From positions 4,433,001 through 4,497,000 of the forward strand of contig NZ_CP019952.1 of the NCBI RefSeq assembly GCF_002021815.1: 64,000 bases of DNA, given 5' to 3'. The stretch's first letter is position 1. Each line of letters begins with the position of its first letter. Origin of the DNA: Pseudomonas parafulva. Lineage in GTDB: Bacteria; Pseudomonadota; Gammaproteobacteria; Pseudomonadales; Pseudomonadaceae. Of the stretch, positions 43,035-53,216 are shown piece after piece. The translations under genes and the position numbers were made by a program. The notes under the pieces were generated by a model, which saw only the letters and a program-made list of their open reading frames with translations, ran no database searches and was not told the origin of the DNA.

Positions 43035-45314
43035 TCAGAGCGGCTTGTTGGCCCCAGGCCCGATCATCCGTGCAAGCCCGAGGTTCTTCAGCGCCAGCTG
43101 CAGCGAGCTGTGGATGACCTGCGGGTTGTCATGGCTCAGCGCCTCTTGCAGCAGCTCCTTGGCCTTGCTCATGTTCACCTGGCGCAGCATCCACTTCACC
43201 TTCGGCAGGTTAGTGGCGTTCATCGACAGGCTGTCGAAGCCCATGGCCATGAGCAGGATGGCAGCGGCCGGGTCGCCCGCCATTTCGCCGCAGATACTTA
43301 CCGGCTTGCCTTCGGCATGGGCATCACGGACCACAGTGTTGACCGCCTGCAGTACGGCTGGATGCAGGTAGTCGTAGAGGTCGGCCACCCGTGGGTTGTT
43401 ACGGTCCACAGCCAGCAGGTACTGGGTAAGGTCGTTGGAACCCACCGACAGGAAGTCCACTTGCCGCGCCAGTTCTCGGGTCTGGTACACCGCGGCCGGG
43501 ATTTCCACCATCACGCCCACCGGCGGCATTGGCACATCGGTGCCCTCGTCACGCACCTCGCCCCAGGCGCGGTGAATCAGGTGCAGCGCTTCCTCGAGTT
43601 CGTGAATGCCGGAAATCATCGGCAGCAGAATCCGCAGGTTGTTCAAGCCCTCGCTGGCCTTGAGCATGGCGCGCGTCTGCACCAGGAAGATCTCGGGGTG
43701 GTCGAGTGTGACGCGAATGCCACGCCAACCCAGGAAGGGGTTTTCTTCCTTGATCGGAAAGTAGGACAGCGCCTTGTCGCCCCCGATGTCCAGCGTGCGC
43801 ATGGTCACGGGCAGTGGATGGAAAGCCGCCAGTTGTTCGCGGTAAATCGCCAACTGCTCTTTTTCGCTGGGGAAGCGCTGGTTGATCATGAACGGCACTT
43901 CAGTGCGGTACAGGCCTACCCCTTCGGCGCCACGCTGCTGGGCGCGGGCCACGTCGGCCAACAGGCCGGTATTGACCCACAGCGGCATGCGGTGCCCGTC
44001 AGGGGTAACGCAGGGCAGCTCGCGCAAGGCGTCCAGGCCCTGGGCCAGCTGGCGCTCTTCCTCGACCACGTCGCTGTACTGCTTGCGCAGCACCTCGCTG
44101 GGGTTGGTAAAGACCTCCCCTTTGTAGCCATCGACGATCAGCTCGATGCCATCGACCTTCGAATAGGGCAGGTCGACCAGGCCCATGACGGTCGGAATGC
44201 CCATGGCGCGGGCCAGAATGGCCACGTGCGAGTTGCCCGAGCCTAATACCGAGACCAGGCCCACCAGCTTGCCTTCGGGCACTTCGCCCAACATGGCCGG
44301 GGTCAGCTCTTCGCTGACCAGAATAGTGTTGTCGGCATAGACCAAAGACTGCGAGCGTGCCTGTTGCAGGTAGGCGAGCAAGCGTCGGCCCAGGTCCTTG
44401 ACGTCGGAGGCCCGCTCGCGCAGGTAATCGTCATCCATCAGTTCGAAGCGGTTGACGTGCTCGCCCACCACCTGGCGCAGTGCGCCCTGCGCCCATTGAC
44501 CTGTCTTGATGACCTCGCGCACCTCGCCGCCCAGGGCAGCGTCCTCGAGCATCATCAGGTAGACATCGAATAACGCCCGCTCTTCGGGACGCAGTTGAGT
44601 GGCCAGCTTGGCCGACAACTTGCGCATGTCGGCGCGCACCCCTTCGAGGGCCGCATGGAACAGGTGCAGTTCGGCGTCGATGTCCTCGACCGTCTTGTCC
44701 GGGACCACTTCCAGGTCGGCCGGTGGCAGCATCACCACGGCCCGCCCTACGGCAGCGCCAGGGGAGCCAGGCACACCGACGAATCGCGCTTCCTGGATGC
44801 CTTTGCCCTGGCGACCCAAACCGCGAATCGAGCCAGTGGCCTCGGCGTGGGCGATCACCCCAGCCAGTTGCGCACTCATGGTCACCAGAAACGCTTCTTC
44901 GCCCTCATCGAACTGGCGACGCTCGCGCTGCTGAATGACCAGCACACCCACCACGCGGCGGTGGTGAATGATCGGGGCGCCCAGGAAGGAGGCGAAGCGC
45001 TCCTCGCCGGTCTCGGCGAAGTACCTGTAGCGCGGGTGCGCGGCGGCATCTTCGAGGTTAAGAGGTTCTTCGCGGGTGCCTACCAGTCCCACCAGGCCTT
45101 CGTTGGGGGCCATGCTGACTTTGCCGATCGAGCGCTTGTTCAACCCTTCGGTGGCCATCAACACGAACCGGTTGGTTTCCGGGTCCAGTAGGTAGACCGA
45201 GCAGACCTGGCTGGCCATGGCCTCTTTGACACGCAAGACAATGATCCCCAACGCCGACTTGAGATCTTTGGCGGAGTTTACTTCCTGGACGATCTTGCGC
45301 AGCGTATTGAGCAT
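43035..45314 (-). CDS. ptsP: PTS-Ntr enzyme I (phosphoenolpyruvate-protein phosphotransferase)
   Basis: The first enzyme of the nitrogen-related phosphotransferase chain, passing phosphate from PEP to NPr (PtsO) and then PtsN. The 759 residues have an N-terminal GAF domain (MLNTLRKIVQEVNSAKD onward, ~1-165), the phosphohistidine in GSGNSHVAILARAMG, and the C-terminal PEP-binding barrel with YRTEVPFM, RTLDIGGDKAL, GWRGIRV and FFSVGSNDL-type SVGSNDLTQYL. Length fits PtsP. rppH lies 22 bp upstream, as in many gamma-proteobacteria. Confidence 0.96.
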   Translation of the reverse strand: MLNTLRKIVQEVNSAKDLKSALGIIVLRVKEAMASQVCSVYLLDPETNRFVLMATEGLNKRSIGKVSMAPNEGLVGLVGTREEPLNLEDAAAHPRYRYFAETGEERFASFLGAPIIHHRRVVGVLVIQQRERRQFDEGEEAFLVTMSAQLAGVIAHAEATGSIRGLGRQGKGIQEARFVGVPGSPGAAVGRAVVMLPPADLEVVPDKTVEDIDAELHLFHAALEGVRADMRKLSAKLATQLRPEERALFDVYLMMLEDAALGGEVREVIKTGQWAQGALRQVVGEHVNRFELMDDDYLRERASDVKDLGRRLLAYLQQARSQSLVYADNTILVSEELTPAMLGEVPEGKLVGLVSVLGSGNSHVAILARAMGIPTVMGLVDLPYSKVDGIELIVDGYKGEVFTNPSEVLRKQYSDVVEEERQLAQGLDALRELPCVTPDGHRMPLWVNTGLLADVARAQQRGAEGVGLYRTEVPFMINQRFPSEKEQLAIYREQLAAFHPLPVTMRTLDIGGDKALSYFPIKEENPFLGWRGIRVTLDHPEIFLVQTRAMLKASEGLNNLRILLPMISGIHELEEALHLIHRAWGEVRDEGTDVPMPPVGVMVEIPAAVYQTRELARQVDFLSVGSNDLTQYLLAVDRNNPRVADLYDYLHPAVLQAVNTVVRDAHAEGKPVSICGEMAGDPAAAILLMAMGFDSLSMNATNLPKVKWMLRQVNMSKAKELLQEALSHDNPQVIHSSLQLALKNLGLARMIGPGANKPL

Positions 45315-45336
45315 GGCTCGGGGTCGAACTCCGTCG

Positions 45337-45816
45337 TCAGTCGCGCGTCAAAAGACGCGGTGCTAGCTCTTTCAGGGCGCGCCGATAGACCTCGCGCTTG
45401 AATGTCACAACCTGGCCCAGCGGGTACCAGTAGCTCACCCAGCGCCAGCCATCGAACTCCGGCTTGCCGGTCAGGTCCATGCGCACCCGTTGCTCATTGC
45501 TGATCAGACGCAACAGGAACCACTTCTGTTTCTGGCCGATGCACAACGGTTGGCTGTGGGTGCGCACCAGTCGCTGGGGTAAACGATAACGCAACCAACC
45601 ACGGGTGCAGGCAAGAATTTCCACATCGTCGCGTTCAAGGCCAACTTCTTCGTTCAGCTCGCGGTACAGGGCATCTTCTGGCGTCTCGTCAGGGTTGATA
45701 CCGCCCTGTGGAAATTGCCAGGCATCCTGGTTGATCCGTCGAGCCCATAGCACCTGCCCAGCATCATTCGTGAGAATGATCCCGACATTGGGGCGAAAAC
45801 CATCCGGGTCGATCAC
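45337..45816 (-). CDS. rppH: RNA pyrophosphohydrolase
   Basis: A Nudix hydrolase that removes pyrophosphate from mRNA 5' ends and so triggers RNase E decay. The Nudix box is [20 protein letters not shown]. The start is taken as GTG at 45816, giving [15 protein letters not shown] and 159 residues, the usual RppH length in Pseudomonas; a longer ATG frame has a non-conserved leader. Directly followed by ptsP at 22 bp in the same direction. Confidence 0.94.
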   Translation of the reverse strand: MIDPDGFRPNVGIILTNDAGQVLWARRINQDAWQFPQGGINPDETPEDALYRELNEEVGLERDDVEILACTRGWLRYRLPQRLVRTHSQPLCIGQKQKWFLLRLISNEQRVRMDLTGKPEFDGWRWVSYWYPLGQVVTFKREVYRRALKELAPRLLTRD

Positions 45817-45966
45817 GGCAGCAACCTCGCAAACGCATGTCACCGCATTGTTCCACAAAGCCTGCGAGCGCAGCAACGCGCCTGCGGTGCTTATATACCG
45901 TCAGCGCTATGCAAGTGTGTGAACCAGGCTTTGCCGGCAGGCAATCAGTGGATGCCTTGGCGAAGA

Positions 45967-46392
45967 TCAGACGGGCTTGGCGCCCATCAGCCCGGCGATG
46001 GACAGCAGGCACACGGCACTGAATACGGCCAATGCCAGCGTTAGCCGCATACTCTGTGCAGGTGTCCTGCGCAGCCGGTTCAGGCGCACGACTAGCCATA
46101 CCCAGGCCAACGCGCTCATGGTATACAGCGCAGTCGACGCCAGTAGCCAGGTCTGACCCAGCGGCCAACCTACTAGGTGCACCAGCCACCAGCCGGTAAA
46201 CGGCAGGCTGAACAGGCTGATACCCATCACCAGCCAGACGAAGACCAAGGGCCGTTGCATCAGCCTGCCATACACCGCCCTGTCGCCCTGCCGGCGGGCA
46301 CGCATCGTCCAGATCGCCACGCCCAGCGCACCGAGCAACAACAGTGCGGTGCCGATCACGTGCAAGGCTTTGAGGGTGTTGAGGTGTTCCAT
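45967..46392 (-). CDS. DUF2269 family membrane protein
   Basis: A 141-residue protein with four hydrophobic helices at roughly 7-27, 48-70, 78-100 and 118-138. MEHLNTLKALHVIGTALLLL with a conserved histidine, plus PFTGWWLVHLVGW, matches DUF2269 proteins, which may be haem-binding or oxidoreductase-associated but have no proven role. It stands alone between rppH and ilvA, both on the same strand. Confidence 0.8.
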   Translation of the reverse strand: MEHLNTLKALHVIGTALLLLGALGVAIWTMRARRQGDRAVYGRLMQRPLVFVWLVMGISLFSLPFTGWWLVHLVGWPLGQTWLLASTALYTMSALAWVWLVVRLNRLRRTPAQSMRLTLALAVFSAVCLLSIAGLMGAKPV

Positions 46393-46504
46393 GTCACTCG
46401 TCCTGGGCCGGTGGCGTTACAAGGGCTGCGAGCGGAAAAGCCCGCCAGGCTGCGCCGCCTGTTCATTGCAAAGCGGCGCGCCCCCTGGGCAAGAGCTTAG
46501 CCGT

Positions 46505-48019
46505 TCAGCCAAGGAACAGCGTGTAGGCCGGGTTTTGGGTTTCATCCCAGTAGGGGTAGCCAATCTGGGCCAGCGCGGCCGGCACCAGGTGGCGCTCGTC
46601 CTCAGGCACCTGCAACCCCGCCACCACACGGCCATCTGCCGCACCATGGTTACGGTAGTGGAACATCGAGATGTTCCAGCGCCCGCCCAGTTTGTCGAGG
46701 AAGTTGAACAGGGCCCCTGGCCGCTCGGGGAATTCGAAGCGCAGCACCATTTCATCGCTCGCCCCGGCCGAGTGCCCACCCACCATGTGGCGAATGTGCA
46801 ATTTGGCCAGCTCATTGTCGGTCAGGTCCGTGACCGGGAAGCCCTGGTCGATCAACTGTTGCACCAGTGCCGCGCGGGGGTCGTTTTCCGGATGGGTCTG
46901 CACGCCCACGAAGATGTGCGCCTCATCGGAGGTGTGCTTGCGGTAGTTGAATTCGGTGATCTGGCGCTTGCCCACCGCCTCGCAGAAGGCCTTGAAGCTA
47001 CCGGGACGCTCCGGGATGGTGACCGCGATGATGGCTTCGCGCTTTTCACCCAGTTCTGCCCGCTCCGCGACATGGCGCAGGCGGTCGAAATTGACGTTCG
47101 CCCCGGAATCGATGGCGACCAGTGTCTGGCCGCTGACCCCGTACATCTCCACGTATCGCTTGATGCCCGCCACGCCCAGTGCCCCCGCAGGCTCGGTGAT
47201 CGAACGGGTATCGTCGTAGATGTCCTTGATCGCCGCGCAGATTTCGTCGGTGCTGACGGTGATGACTTCGTCCACGTGATGGCGGCAGATGTCGAAGGTG
47301 TGCTGGCCAATCTGAGCCACCGCCACGCCATCGGCAAACAACCCTACCTGCGGCAGCACCACCCGCTCACCAGCGGCCATGGCGGCCTGCAGGCAGTTGG
47401 AGTCGTCCGGCTCAACGCCAATGACCTTGATTTCCGGGCGCAGGTACTTCACGTAGGCGGCGATGCCGGCGATCAGGCCGCCGCCGCCGACCGGCACGAA
47501 AATCGCGTCCAGCCGACCGGGGTGCTGGCGCAGGATTTCCATGGCCACGGTGCCCTGGCCAGCAATGGTATGAGGATCATCGTAGGGGTGGATGTAGACG
47601 AAGCCTTTTTCATCGACCAGTTTCAGCGAATAGGCCAATGCCTCGGGGAACGAATCACCGTGAAGGACCACTTTGCCGCCGCGCGAGCGCACGCCTTCGA
47701 TCTTGATTTCAGGCGTGGTCTTGGGCATCACGATGGTGGCCTTGATGCCCATTTCCCGTGCGGCGAGGGCCAGCCCCTGGGCATGATTGCCAGCCGAGGC
47801 GGTGACCACGCCGCGGGCCAGCTCTTCTGCGGTCAACTGCGCCAGCTTGTTGTAGGCCCCGCGGATCTTGAACGAGAACACCGGCTGCAGGTCTTCGCGC
47901 TTGAGCAGGATCTGGTTGCCCAGGCGTTTGCTCAACTGCCCGGCGCTGTGCAAGGGGGTTTCGACGGCAACGTCATAGACGCGCGAGGTGAGGATCTTCT
48001 TGACGTACTGTTCGAGCAT
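46505..48019 (-). CDS. ilvA: Threonine dehydratase (biosynthetic)
   Basis: A PLP enzyme that deaminates threonine to 2-oxobutyrate, the committed isoleucine step. The 504 residues show the catalytic lysine in [13 protein letters not shown] near 55, the PLP phosphate loop VGGGGLIAG near 185, and two C-terminal ACT-like regulatory regions from about 330 ([17 protein letters not shown] and [17 protein letters not shown]) through which isoleucine and valine act. Divergent from rpiA with a 133-bp intergenic region. ilvD at the start of the window acts further down the same pathway. Confidence 0.96.
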   Translation of the reverse strand: MLEQYVKKILTSRVYDVAVETPLHSAGQLSKRLGNQILLKREDLQPVFSFKIRGAYNKLAQLTAEELARGVVTASAGNHAQGLALAAREMGIKATIVMPKTTPEIKIEGVRSRGGKVVLHGDSFPEALAYSLKLVDEKGFVYIHPYDDPHTIAGQGTVAMEILRQHPGRLDAIFVPVGGGGLIAGIAAYVKYLRPEIKVIGVEPDDSNCLQAAMAAGERVVLPQVGLFADGVAVAQIGQHTFDICRHHVDEVITVSTDEICAAIKDIYDDTRSITEPAGALGVAGIKRYVEMYGVSGQTLVAIDSGANVNFDRLRHVAERAELGEKREAIIAVTIPERPGSFKAFCEAVGKRQITEFNYRKHTSDEAHIFVGVQTHPENDPRAALVQQLIDQGFPVTDLTDNELAKLHIRHMVGGHSAGASDEMVLRFEFPERPGALFNFLDKLGGRWNISMFHYRNHGAADGRVVAGLQVPEDERHLVPAALAQIGYPYWDETQNPAYTLFLG

Positions 48020-48152
48020 CGGGAAAGCATCACTGGCCGCGGGACAAGGGCTCGGAGTCTACCCCAGCGTTACGTCGGACGACCACAGCCAAGCCGCGCT
48101 TGCCGTTATACTGGTCGCCTTTACATCCGCCCTGCCCCATCTCGGAGCCCGC

Positions 48153-48827
48153 ATGACCCAGGACCAACTCAAACAGGCCGTTGCCCAGGCTGCCGTCGAC
48201 TTCATTCTGCCCAAGCTCGATGACAAAAGCGTCGTTGGCGTGGGCACCGGTTCGACCGCCAATTTCTTCATCGACGCCCTGGCGCAGCACAAGACGGCCT
48301 TCGACGGCGCGGTCGCCAGCTCCGAAGCCACGGCCCAGCGCCTCAAGGGCCATGGCATCCCGGTTTACGAGCTCAACAGCGTCAGCGAGCTGGAGTTCTA
48401 TGTGGACGGCGCCGATGAAAGCGACGAACACCTGAACCTGATCAAAGGCGGTGGCGCGGCCCTGACCCGGGAAAAGATCGTTGCTGCCGTGGCTAAGACG
48501 TTCATCTGCATCGCCGATGGCAGCAAGCTGGTACCGGTTCTGGGCAACTTCCCGCTGCCGGTGGAGGTCATCCCGATGGCCCGCAGCCATGTTGCTCGTC
48601 AGCTGGTAAAGCTTGGCGGCGACCCGGTTTACCGTGAAGGCGTAATCACGGACAACGGCAACGTTATCCTCGACGTGTACAACCTGCAGATCGCCGACCC
48701 GGTAGCGCTGGAAGCCCAGATCAATGCCATCGTGGGCGTGGTTACCAATGGCCTGTTCGCCGCACGGCCTGCCGACCTGCTGCTGCTGGGCACTGCCGAG
48801 GGCGTGAAAAGCCTGAAGGCCGAGTAA
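48153..48827 (+). CDS. rpiA: Ribose-5-phosphate isomerase A
   Basis: Interconverts ribose-5-phosphate and ribulose-5-phosphate in the pentose phosphate pathway. The 224 residues start [17 protein letters not shown] and contain [35 protein letters not shown] with the catalytic acids, and [18 protein letters not shown]. In-frame sequence upstream to 47988 overlaps the divergent ilvA start and is not protein-like, so ATG 48153 is used. Confidence 0.96.
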   Translation: MTQDQLKQAVAQAAVDFILPKLDDKSVVGVGTGSTANFFIDALAQHKTAFDGAVASSEATAQRLKGHGIPVYELNSVSELEFYVDGADESDEHLNLIKGGGAALTREKIVAAVAKTFICIADGSKLVPVLGNFPLPVEVIPMARSHVARQLVKLGGDPVYREGVITDNGNVILDVYNLQIADPVALEAQINAIVGVVTNGLFAARPADLLLLGTAEGVKSLKAE

Positions 48828-48890
48828 CCATGCGAGCCGGCATGCCCGGGTACGGTTGCGCCGACCGGGGCTTGCCGAACGCCGACAAGG

Positions 48891-49793
48891 TCACGGCGCC
48901 GGCTGCTTGAATACGTAGAACAGGTTCGGCTCACTGACCATATAGATTGTCCCGGCCTCGTCCATCGCAATGCCCTCCGCCTGCGGGACTGTCGCTTTGA
49001 GCCCCTGGAACCCTTTGCGCAATGACAAGGTGCTCAGTGGCCGCCCCTGCACATCCAGCTCCAGCACCAGGCGCGATTCATCCGACAGCGCCAGCAGGTG
49101 CCCACTACGCTCGTCGAACTGCAGGCTCGACAGATCGCGCACGAACAGGCGCGAATCGCGCTTGCGGTCCTGGACCACGTTCACGGCATAGGGTTGTTGC
49201 GGATCGTCATGAGGAAACCCGTGCACTTCGTAGATGAGCATCGGGTCGCGCTCCTTGGCCACGAACAGCCGCTTGCCCACCGAATCGAAGGCCAGCCCTT
49301 CGAAACCCTTGTTACCGTTAAGGCCGATGCCCAAGGTCAATTGCTCTGCCTGGGCAGCATCCAGTGACAAGGTGTCGTCGGTGAGCCGCACACGGATCAG
49401 CCGCTGTTGGCGCTCGTCGGTGATCACGTAGCTATTCGGACCGATGTACTCCACCGCCTCGGGGTCACCGAAACCGTGCAGCGCGATACGTCGCAGGATT
49501 CGCCCATCCAGCGACAGCTCGATCAGCTCAGAGCGGGCGTTGGTCACGGTGAACAGGCTTTTGCGGTCAGGGTCGTAGGTCAGCGCCGAGACATCGTCAT
49601 CCAGCCCTTCGATTGGCCGCCCCTCGACCACCACCTGGTAGCGATTCAGGCCAATGCTTTGCTCGGCCGGTTGCCACCACGTGGTGAGGTTGAACCAGGC
49701 ACGTTCGAACAGACGAAATTCCTGCCCGACCCAGCCCAGCAACAGCAGGCATAGGACGACAGGGACCAGTGACAGACGCAAATAACGGTGCAT
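48891..49793 (-). CDS. SdiA-regulated-like periplasmic beta-propeller protein, copy 1
   Basis: A 300-residue protein with an N-terminal signal anchor (LRLSLVPVVLCLLLLGWVG) and repeats typical of an NHL/phytase-like propeller: DVSALTYDPDRKSLFTVTN, DPEAVEYIGPNSYVITDE, GFEGLAFDSVGKRLFVAKE, ALSDESRLVLELDVQG. Matches the SdiA-regulated family of unknown function. Start ATG at 49793 gives a proper signal segment. A paralogue with the same plan lies immediately upstream, 87 bp away, so the pair arose by tandem duplication. Confidence 0.8.
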   Translation of the reverse strand: MHRYLRLSLVPVVLCLLLLGWVGQEFRLFERAWFNLTTWWQPAEQSIGLNRYQVVVEGRPIEGLDDDVSALTYDPDRKSLFTVTNARSELIELSLDGRILRRIALHGFGDPEAVEYIGPNSYVITDERQQRLIRVRLTDDTLSLDAAQAEQLTLGIGLNGNKGFEGLAFDSVGKRLFVAKERDPMLIYEVHGFPHDDPQQPYAVNVVQDRKRDSRLFVRDLSSLQFDERSGHLLALSDESRLVLELDVQGRPLSTLSLRKGFQGLKATVPQAEGIAMDEAGTIYMVSEPNLFYVFKQPAP

Positions 49794-49879
49794 GAAGGCA
49801 GACTCGACGGAGGATGGCGAATCTAACCACAAACAACTGAAATAAAGCTTAATGCCATCATGCAAATAGCAGGAAAAAC

Positions 49880-50794
49880 CTACCCTTTGGTGAAGCGATA
49901 GAACAATGCCGGTTCGCTGACCATGTACAGGGTGCCCTGGTCATCCATTGCCACGCCTTCGGCCCTAGGAATGGTGTGCTGCAGACCATTAAAGCCCCCC
50001 AGCAAGGTCATGAAGCTGACCTGTTCACCCTGCTCATCCAGTTCCAGCAGCATGTTGGAATCGGCAGACAGCGCCAGCAGGTGCCCCGTTCGCGGATCAA
50101 TGCCCAATGCCGACAGGTTTCGCAGGTCGAGCGAATCACTGGGCAGCGGCGTTTTTTCGCCCGTCAGTTGGCCTTGCCCATTGGACTTCCATTCATACAG
50201 GCGCGGCGGCCGTTCCTCGCCGATGACCAGCCGCTGTTTCGACGCGTCCCAGACCACGGCTTCGTAGCCCTTGTTGCCATTTTGCGACGCCCCCAGGTCG
50301 TGGCTGGGGAAGTCCGCATGGTTGAGCGCGGTGGTGGCGGCATCGACTTTTACCACGGTCAGGTCATGCAGCCGCTCGTCCGTGATTGCTAGGTAGCCGC
50401 CATCCATGACGGTGACGCCTTCCGGGTTTGCCCAGCCATTGAGGGGAATATTGCGCAGCACGTCGCCGTCCAGGTTCAGCTCGGTGAGGAAGGGTTGCTT
50501 GCCCATGACGGCGAATAGCGTGCGGGTACTGGGGTTGTACGTGAGGTCCGATGCTTCGTAGTCGGCCATTTCCGGCAAGGGCTTGGCGTCGATATCCACC
50601 GTGTAGTCCGGCAGCCACACGCTTTCACTGCGCTCGGCCGTGCTTTCGAAGCCTTCCTTGACCCACAGCGCTGCCCGATCGTCCCAATGCATGGCGAAGG
50701 CCACGCCATAGGCAATCATCACTGCCACGGCCAGGCCGAACGGCCAGCGCAGGTAGAACGGGCGCTTGAAGGAGGCAGGGGCGTTTGATTGCAT
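49880..50794 (-). CDS. SdiA-regulated-like periplasmic beta-propeller protein, copy 2
   Basis: A 304-residue paralogue of the downstream gene. The membrane anchor is at about 15-33 (WPFGLAVAVMIAYGVAFAM); propeller segments include DLTYNPSTRTLFAVMG, NPEGVTVMDGGYLAITDE, GYEAVVWDASKQRLVIGEE and EGVAMDDQGTLYMVSEPALFY. Order and spacing parallel copy 1 throughout, but the N-terminal regions differ. Enzymatic activity is unproven in the family. Confidence 0.8.
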   Translation of the reverse strand: MQSNAPASFKRPFYLRWPFGLAVAVMIAYGVAFAMHWDDRAALWVKEGFESTAERSESVWLPDYTVDIDAKPLPEMADYEASDLTYNPSTRTLFAVMGKQPFLTELNLDGDVLRNIPLNGWANPEGVTVMDGGYLAITDERLHDLTVVKVDAATTALNHADFPSHDLGASQNGNKGYEAVVWDASKQRLVIGEERPPRLYEWKSNGQGQLTGEKTPLPSDSLDLRNLSALGIDPRTGHLLALSADSNMLLELDEQGEQVSFMTLLGGFNGLQHTIPRAEGVAMDDQGTLYMVSEPALFYRFTKG

Positions 50795-50957
50795 CGAGAC
50801 GTCCTGGGGAGAAAGGCGAAGGTCTGCGCATTATCCAGAAGACGTGTGAAAAAACAGTCAACCCGCTAGGGCCATTCGCAGATGACGCGGGGATGGGCCG
50901 CCTGACCGGAGCCTTGGCCAAGGCGGATCATCTGCGAGAAATCAGGTGGGTACTGGT

Positions 50958-51623
50958 TTAGAGCACCCGGCTCTCGAACCGGCTAACCCCTGGCAGCTCC
51001 AGGACCACGTCATCGCCCACGTTGAAGGGGCCTACGCCTGCTGGTGTGCCGGTCAGGATGACGTCGCCGGCCTGCAGCGAAAACTGCGCAGCCATGTGCT
51101 GGATCATCGGCACGATCGGGTTGAGCATCATTGCACTGGAGCCGTCCTGGCGGACTTCGCCGTTGACCGTCAGGCGCACCGGGATGGCCGTGATGTCTTC
51201 GAAGCTGGCGGCAGACACAAAGGGCGGCAACACGCAGGCGCCGTCGAAACACTTGGCCAACTCCCAAGGCAAGCCCTTTTCCTTGAGCTTGGCCTGCACG
51301 TCCCGCAGGGTCAGGTCCAAGGCCGGCGCAAACCCGGAAATGGCATCGAGCACCTCCTCCTGGCTCGGCCGCGTGGACAGCGACTTGCCCAGCAACACCG
51401 CGATTTCCACCTCGTAATGCACCGACCCACGTTCGGCAGGAATCTTGAAACCGCCCTCGGCCGGCACCACGCAACTGCCCGGTTTGATGAACAGGAGGGG
51501 TTCGGTCGGTATGGGATTATCCAGCTCCTTGGCATGTTCGGCGTAGTTACGCCCGATGCATACCACCTTGCCCAGTGGAAAATGAATGCGCGTGCCGTCT
51601 GCATACTGGTGCTGGTAGTTCAT
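50958..51623 (-). CDS. Fumarylacetoacetate hydrolase family protein
   Basis: A 221-residue single-domain FAH-family enzyme, likely a decarboxylase, isomerase or acylpyruvase of 2-oxo acids. It has GKVVCIGRNYAEHAKEL, metal-binding HYEVEIAVLLGK and the C-terminal LQAGDVILTGTPAGVGPF. ATG at 51623 sits five bases after GAGGAG; a GTG two codons earlier is too close. It follows the D2HGDH-like flavoprotein by 24 bp, so the two are probably co-transcribed. The substrate cannot be assigned. Confidence 0.88.
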   Translation of the reverse strand: MNYQHQYADGTRIHFPLGKVVCIGRNYAEHAKELDNPIPTEPLLFIKPGSCVVPAEGGFKIPAERGSVHYEVEIAVLLGKSLSTRPSQEEVLDAISGFAPALDLTLRDVQAKLKEKGLPWELAKCFDGACVLPPFVSAASFEDITAIPVRLTVNGEVRQDGSSAMMLNPIVPMIQHMAAQFSLQAGDVILTGTPAGVGPFNVGDDVVLELPGVSRFESRVL

Positions 51624-51647
51624 GGCCACTCCTCTGGATACTGCTTT

Positions 51648-53069
51648 TTATTCAGGTGCGAAGATCTTACCCGGATTCATGATGCCCGCAGGGTCGAACA
51701 CGGCCTTGATTGCTTTCATGCAGGCGATTTCTTCACGGGACCTGCTGTAGCCCAGGTAATCGCGCTTGGTCATGCCCACACCGTGCTCGGCGGAGATCGA
51801 ACCGTCGTAGCGCTGGACGATCTCGAACACCCACTGGTTGACCTCGGTGCAGGACGCGAAGAAGTCATCCTTGCTCATGTGCTCGGGCTTGAGGATGTTC
51901 AGGTGCAGGTTGCCGTCACCGATGTGCCCGTACCAGATCACCTCATAGTGGGGGTAATGCGCCTGGACGACGGCATCGATGTCGCGCAGGAATGCCGGCA
52001 CTTTCGAGACGGTCACGGAGATGTCGTTCTTGTACGGTGTCCAGTGCGAAATGGTTTCGGACAGGTATTCGCGCAGCTTCCACAAATTCTTCAGCTGCGT
52101 CTGGCTCTGGCTCATCACGCCATCGAGCACCCAACCTTGCTCGACACAGTGTTCGAAGGTAGCCAAGGCTTCGTTGGCCACCGCATCGGTGCCGGCCTCG
52201 AACTCCAGCAAGGCGTAGAACGGGCATGGCGTTTCGAAGGGCGCAGGCACGTCACCGCGCGCCAGGATCTTGGCCAGGCCCTTGTCGGAGAAAAACTCGA
52301 ACGCCGTCAGGTCCAACCTGCCCTGGAAAGCGTGCAGTACAGGCATGATCGAGTCGAAATCAGGCGTGCCCAACACCATGGCGGTGAGGTTGCGTGGGGC
52401 GCGGTCCAGGCGCAGGGTGGCCTCGACCACGAAACCCAGCGTACCTTCGGCGCCAATGAACAGCTGGCGCAGGTCGTAGCCGGTGGCGTTTTTGATCAGG
52501 CCCTTGTTCAATTCCAGCAACTCGCCGCTGCCGGTGACCACCTTGAGGCCCGCGACCCAGTTGCGGGTCATGCCGTAGCGGATCACCTTGATGCCACCGG
52601 CATTGGTGCCGATGTTGCCGCCTATCTGACTGGAGCCACTGGAGGCGAAGTCCACCGGGTAATACAGGCCCTGCTCCTCGGCGAACGCCTGCACCTGCTG
52701 GGTAATGACCCCTGGCTGGCAGACCACGGTACGGTCGAAGGCGTTGAAATCCAGGATGCGATTCATGTAATCGAAGGCGACCACCACCTCCCCGTTGGCG
52801 GCCACGGCGCCCGCGGACAACCCGGTACGCCCGCCGGAAGGCACGAGCGCCACACGATGGGCATTGGCCCAGCGCACGATGGCCTGCACCTGCTCGATTG
52901 TCCGGGGCAGGACGATGGCGCTGGGCGCAGGCGGGTAATGGCGTGTCCAGTCCTTGCCATAGGCTTGCAGGGATTCGGGGTCGGTCAACACCTTGCCGGG
53001 GTCGACCAGGGTCTTCAACTCATCCAATACAGCGGGCTGGGTCATCGCCTGAACTCTCGCTTTATTCAT
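51648..53069 (-). CDS. FAD-linked D-2-hydroxyglutarate dehydrogenase-like oxidase
   Basis: A 473-residue VAO/PCMH-fold flavoprotein of the GlcD/D2HGDH group. FAD-binding segments are VALVPSGGRTGLSAGAV, SSGSSQIGGNIGTNAGG and FIGAEGTLGFVVEATLRL; the C-terminus has the metal-site histidines GHIGDGNLHLN and SAEHGVGMTKRDYLG. SerA-type enzymes reduce 2-oxoglutarate to D-2-hydroxyglutarate, and in P. stutzeri an adjacent D2HGDH recycles that product and drives serine synthesis. The divergent arrangement with serA supports the same job here. Start ATG 53069 has AGGGTG; ATG 53045 is an alternative. Confidence 0.87.
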   Translation of the reverse strand: MNKARVQAMTQPAVLDELKTLVDPGKVLTDPESLQAYGKDWTRHYPPAPSAIVLPRTIEQVQAIVRWANAHRVALVPSGGRTGLSAGAVAANGEVVVAFDYMNRILDFNAFDRTVVCQPGVITQQVQAFAEEQGLYYPVDFASSGSSQIGGNIGTNAGGIKVIRYGMTRNWVAGLKVVTGSGELLELNKGLIKNATGYDLRQLFIGAEGTLGFVVEATLRLDRAPRNLTAMVLGTPDFDSIMPVLHAFQGRLDLTAFEFFSDKGLAKILARGDVPAPFETPCPFYALLEFEAGTDAVANEALATFEHCVEQGWVLDGVMSQSQTQLKNLWKLREYLSETISHWTPYKNDISVTVSKVPAFLRDIDAVVQAHYPHYEVIWYGHIGDGNLHLNILKPEHMSKDDFFASCTEVNQWVFEIVQRYDGSISAEHGVGMTKRDYLGYSRSREEIACMKAIKAVFDPAGIMNPGKIFAPE

Positions 53070-53216
53070 GGTCACCCTGAGCACGCTTCACCTGTCGGGA
53101 TAAGCTCAGATTGTGTCGCGTATGCTAGCATAGCGCCCCCGCTGTTCATGCTAGAGCTGCCCACGGGCACCTGGCATCACCCTCGCCACTTTTCTCCGGG
53201 ATACAGGTTTACGCAG

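Noticed and set aside
46349..48223. Long plus-strand frame opposite ilvA
   Set aside because: His-rich antisense shadow typical of GC-rich coding DNA; ilvA motifs are on the minus strand.
50946..53216. Very long plus-strand open frame running into serA
   Set aside because: The upstream part is antisense to the FAH and flavoprotein genes, which have full domain motifs; only the serA portion from 53217 is protein-like.
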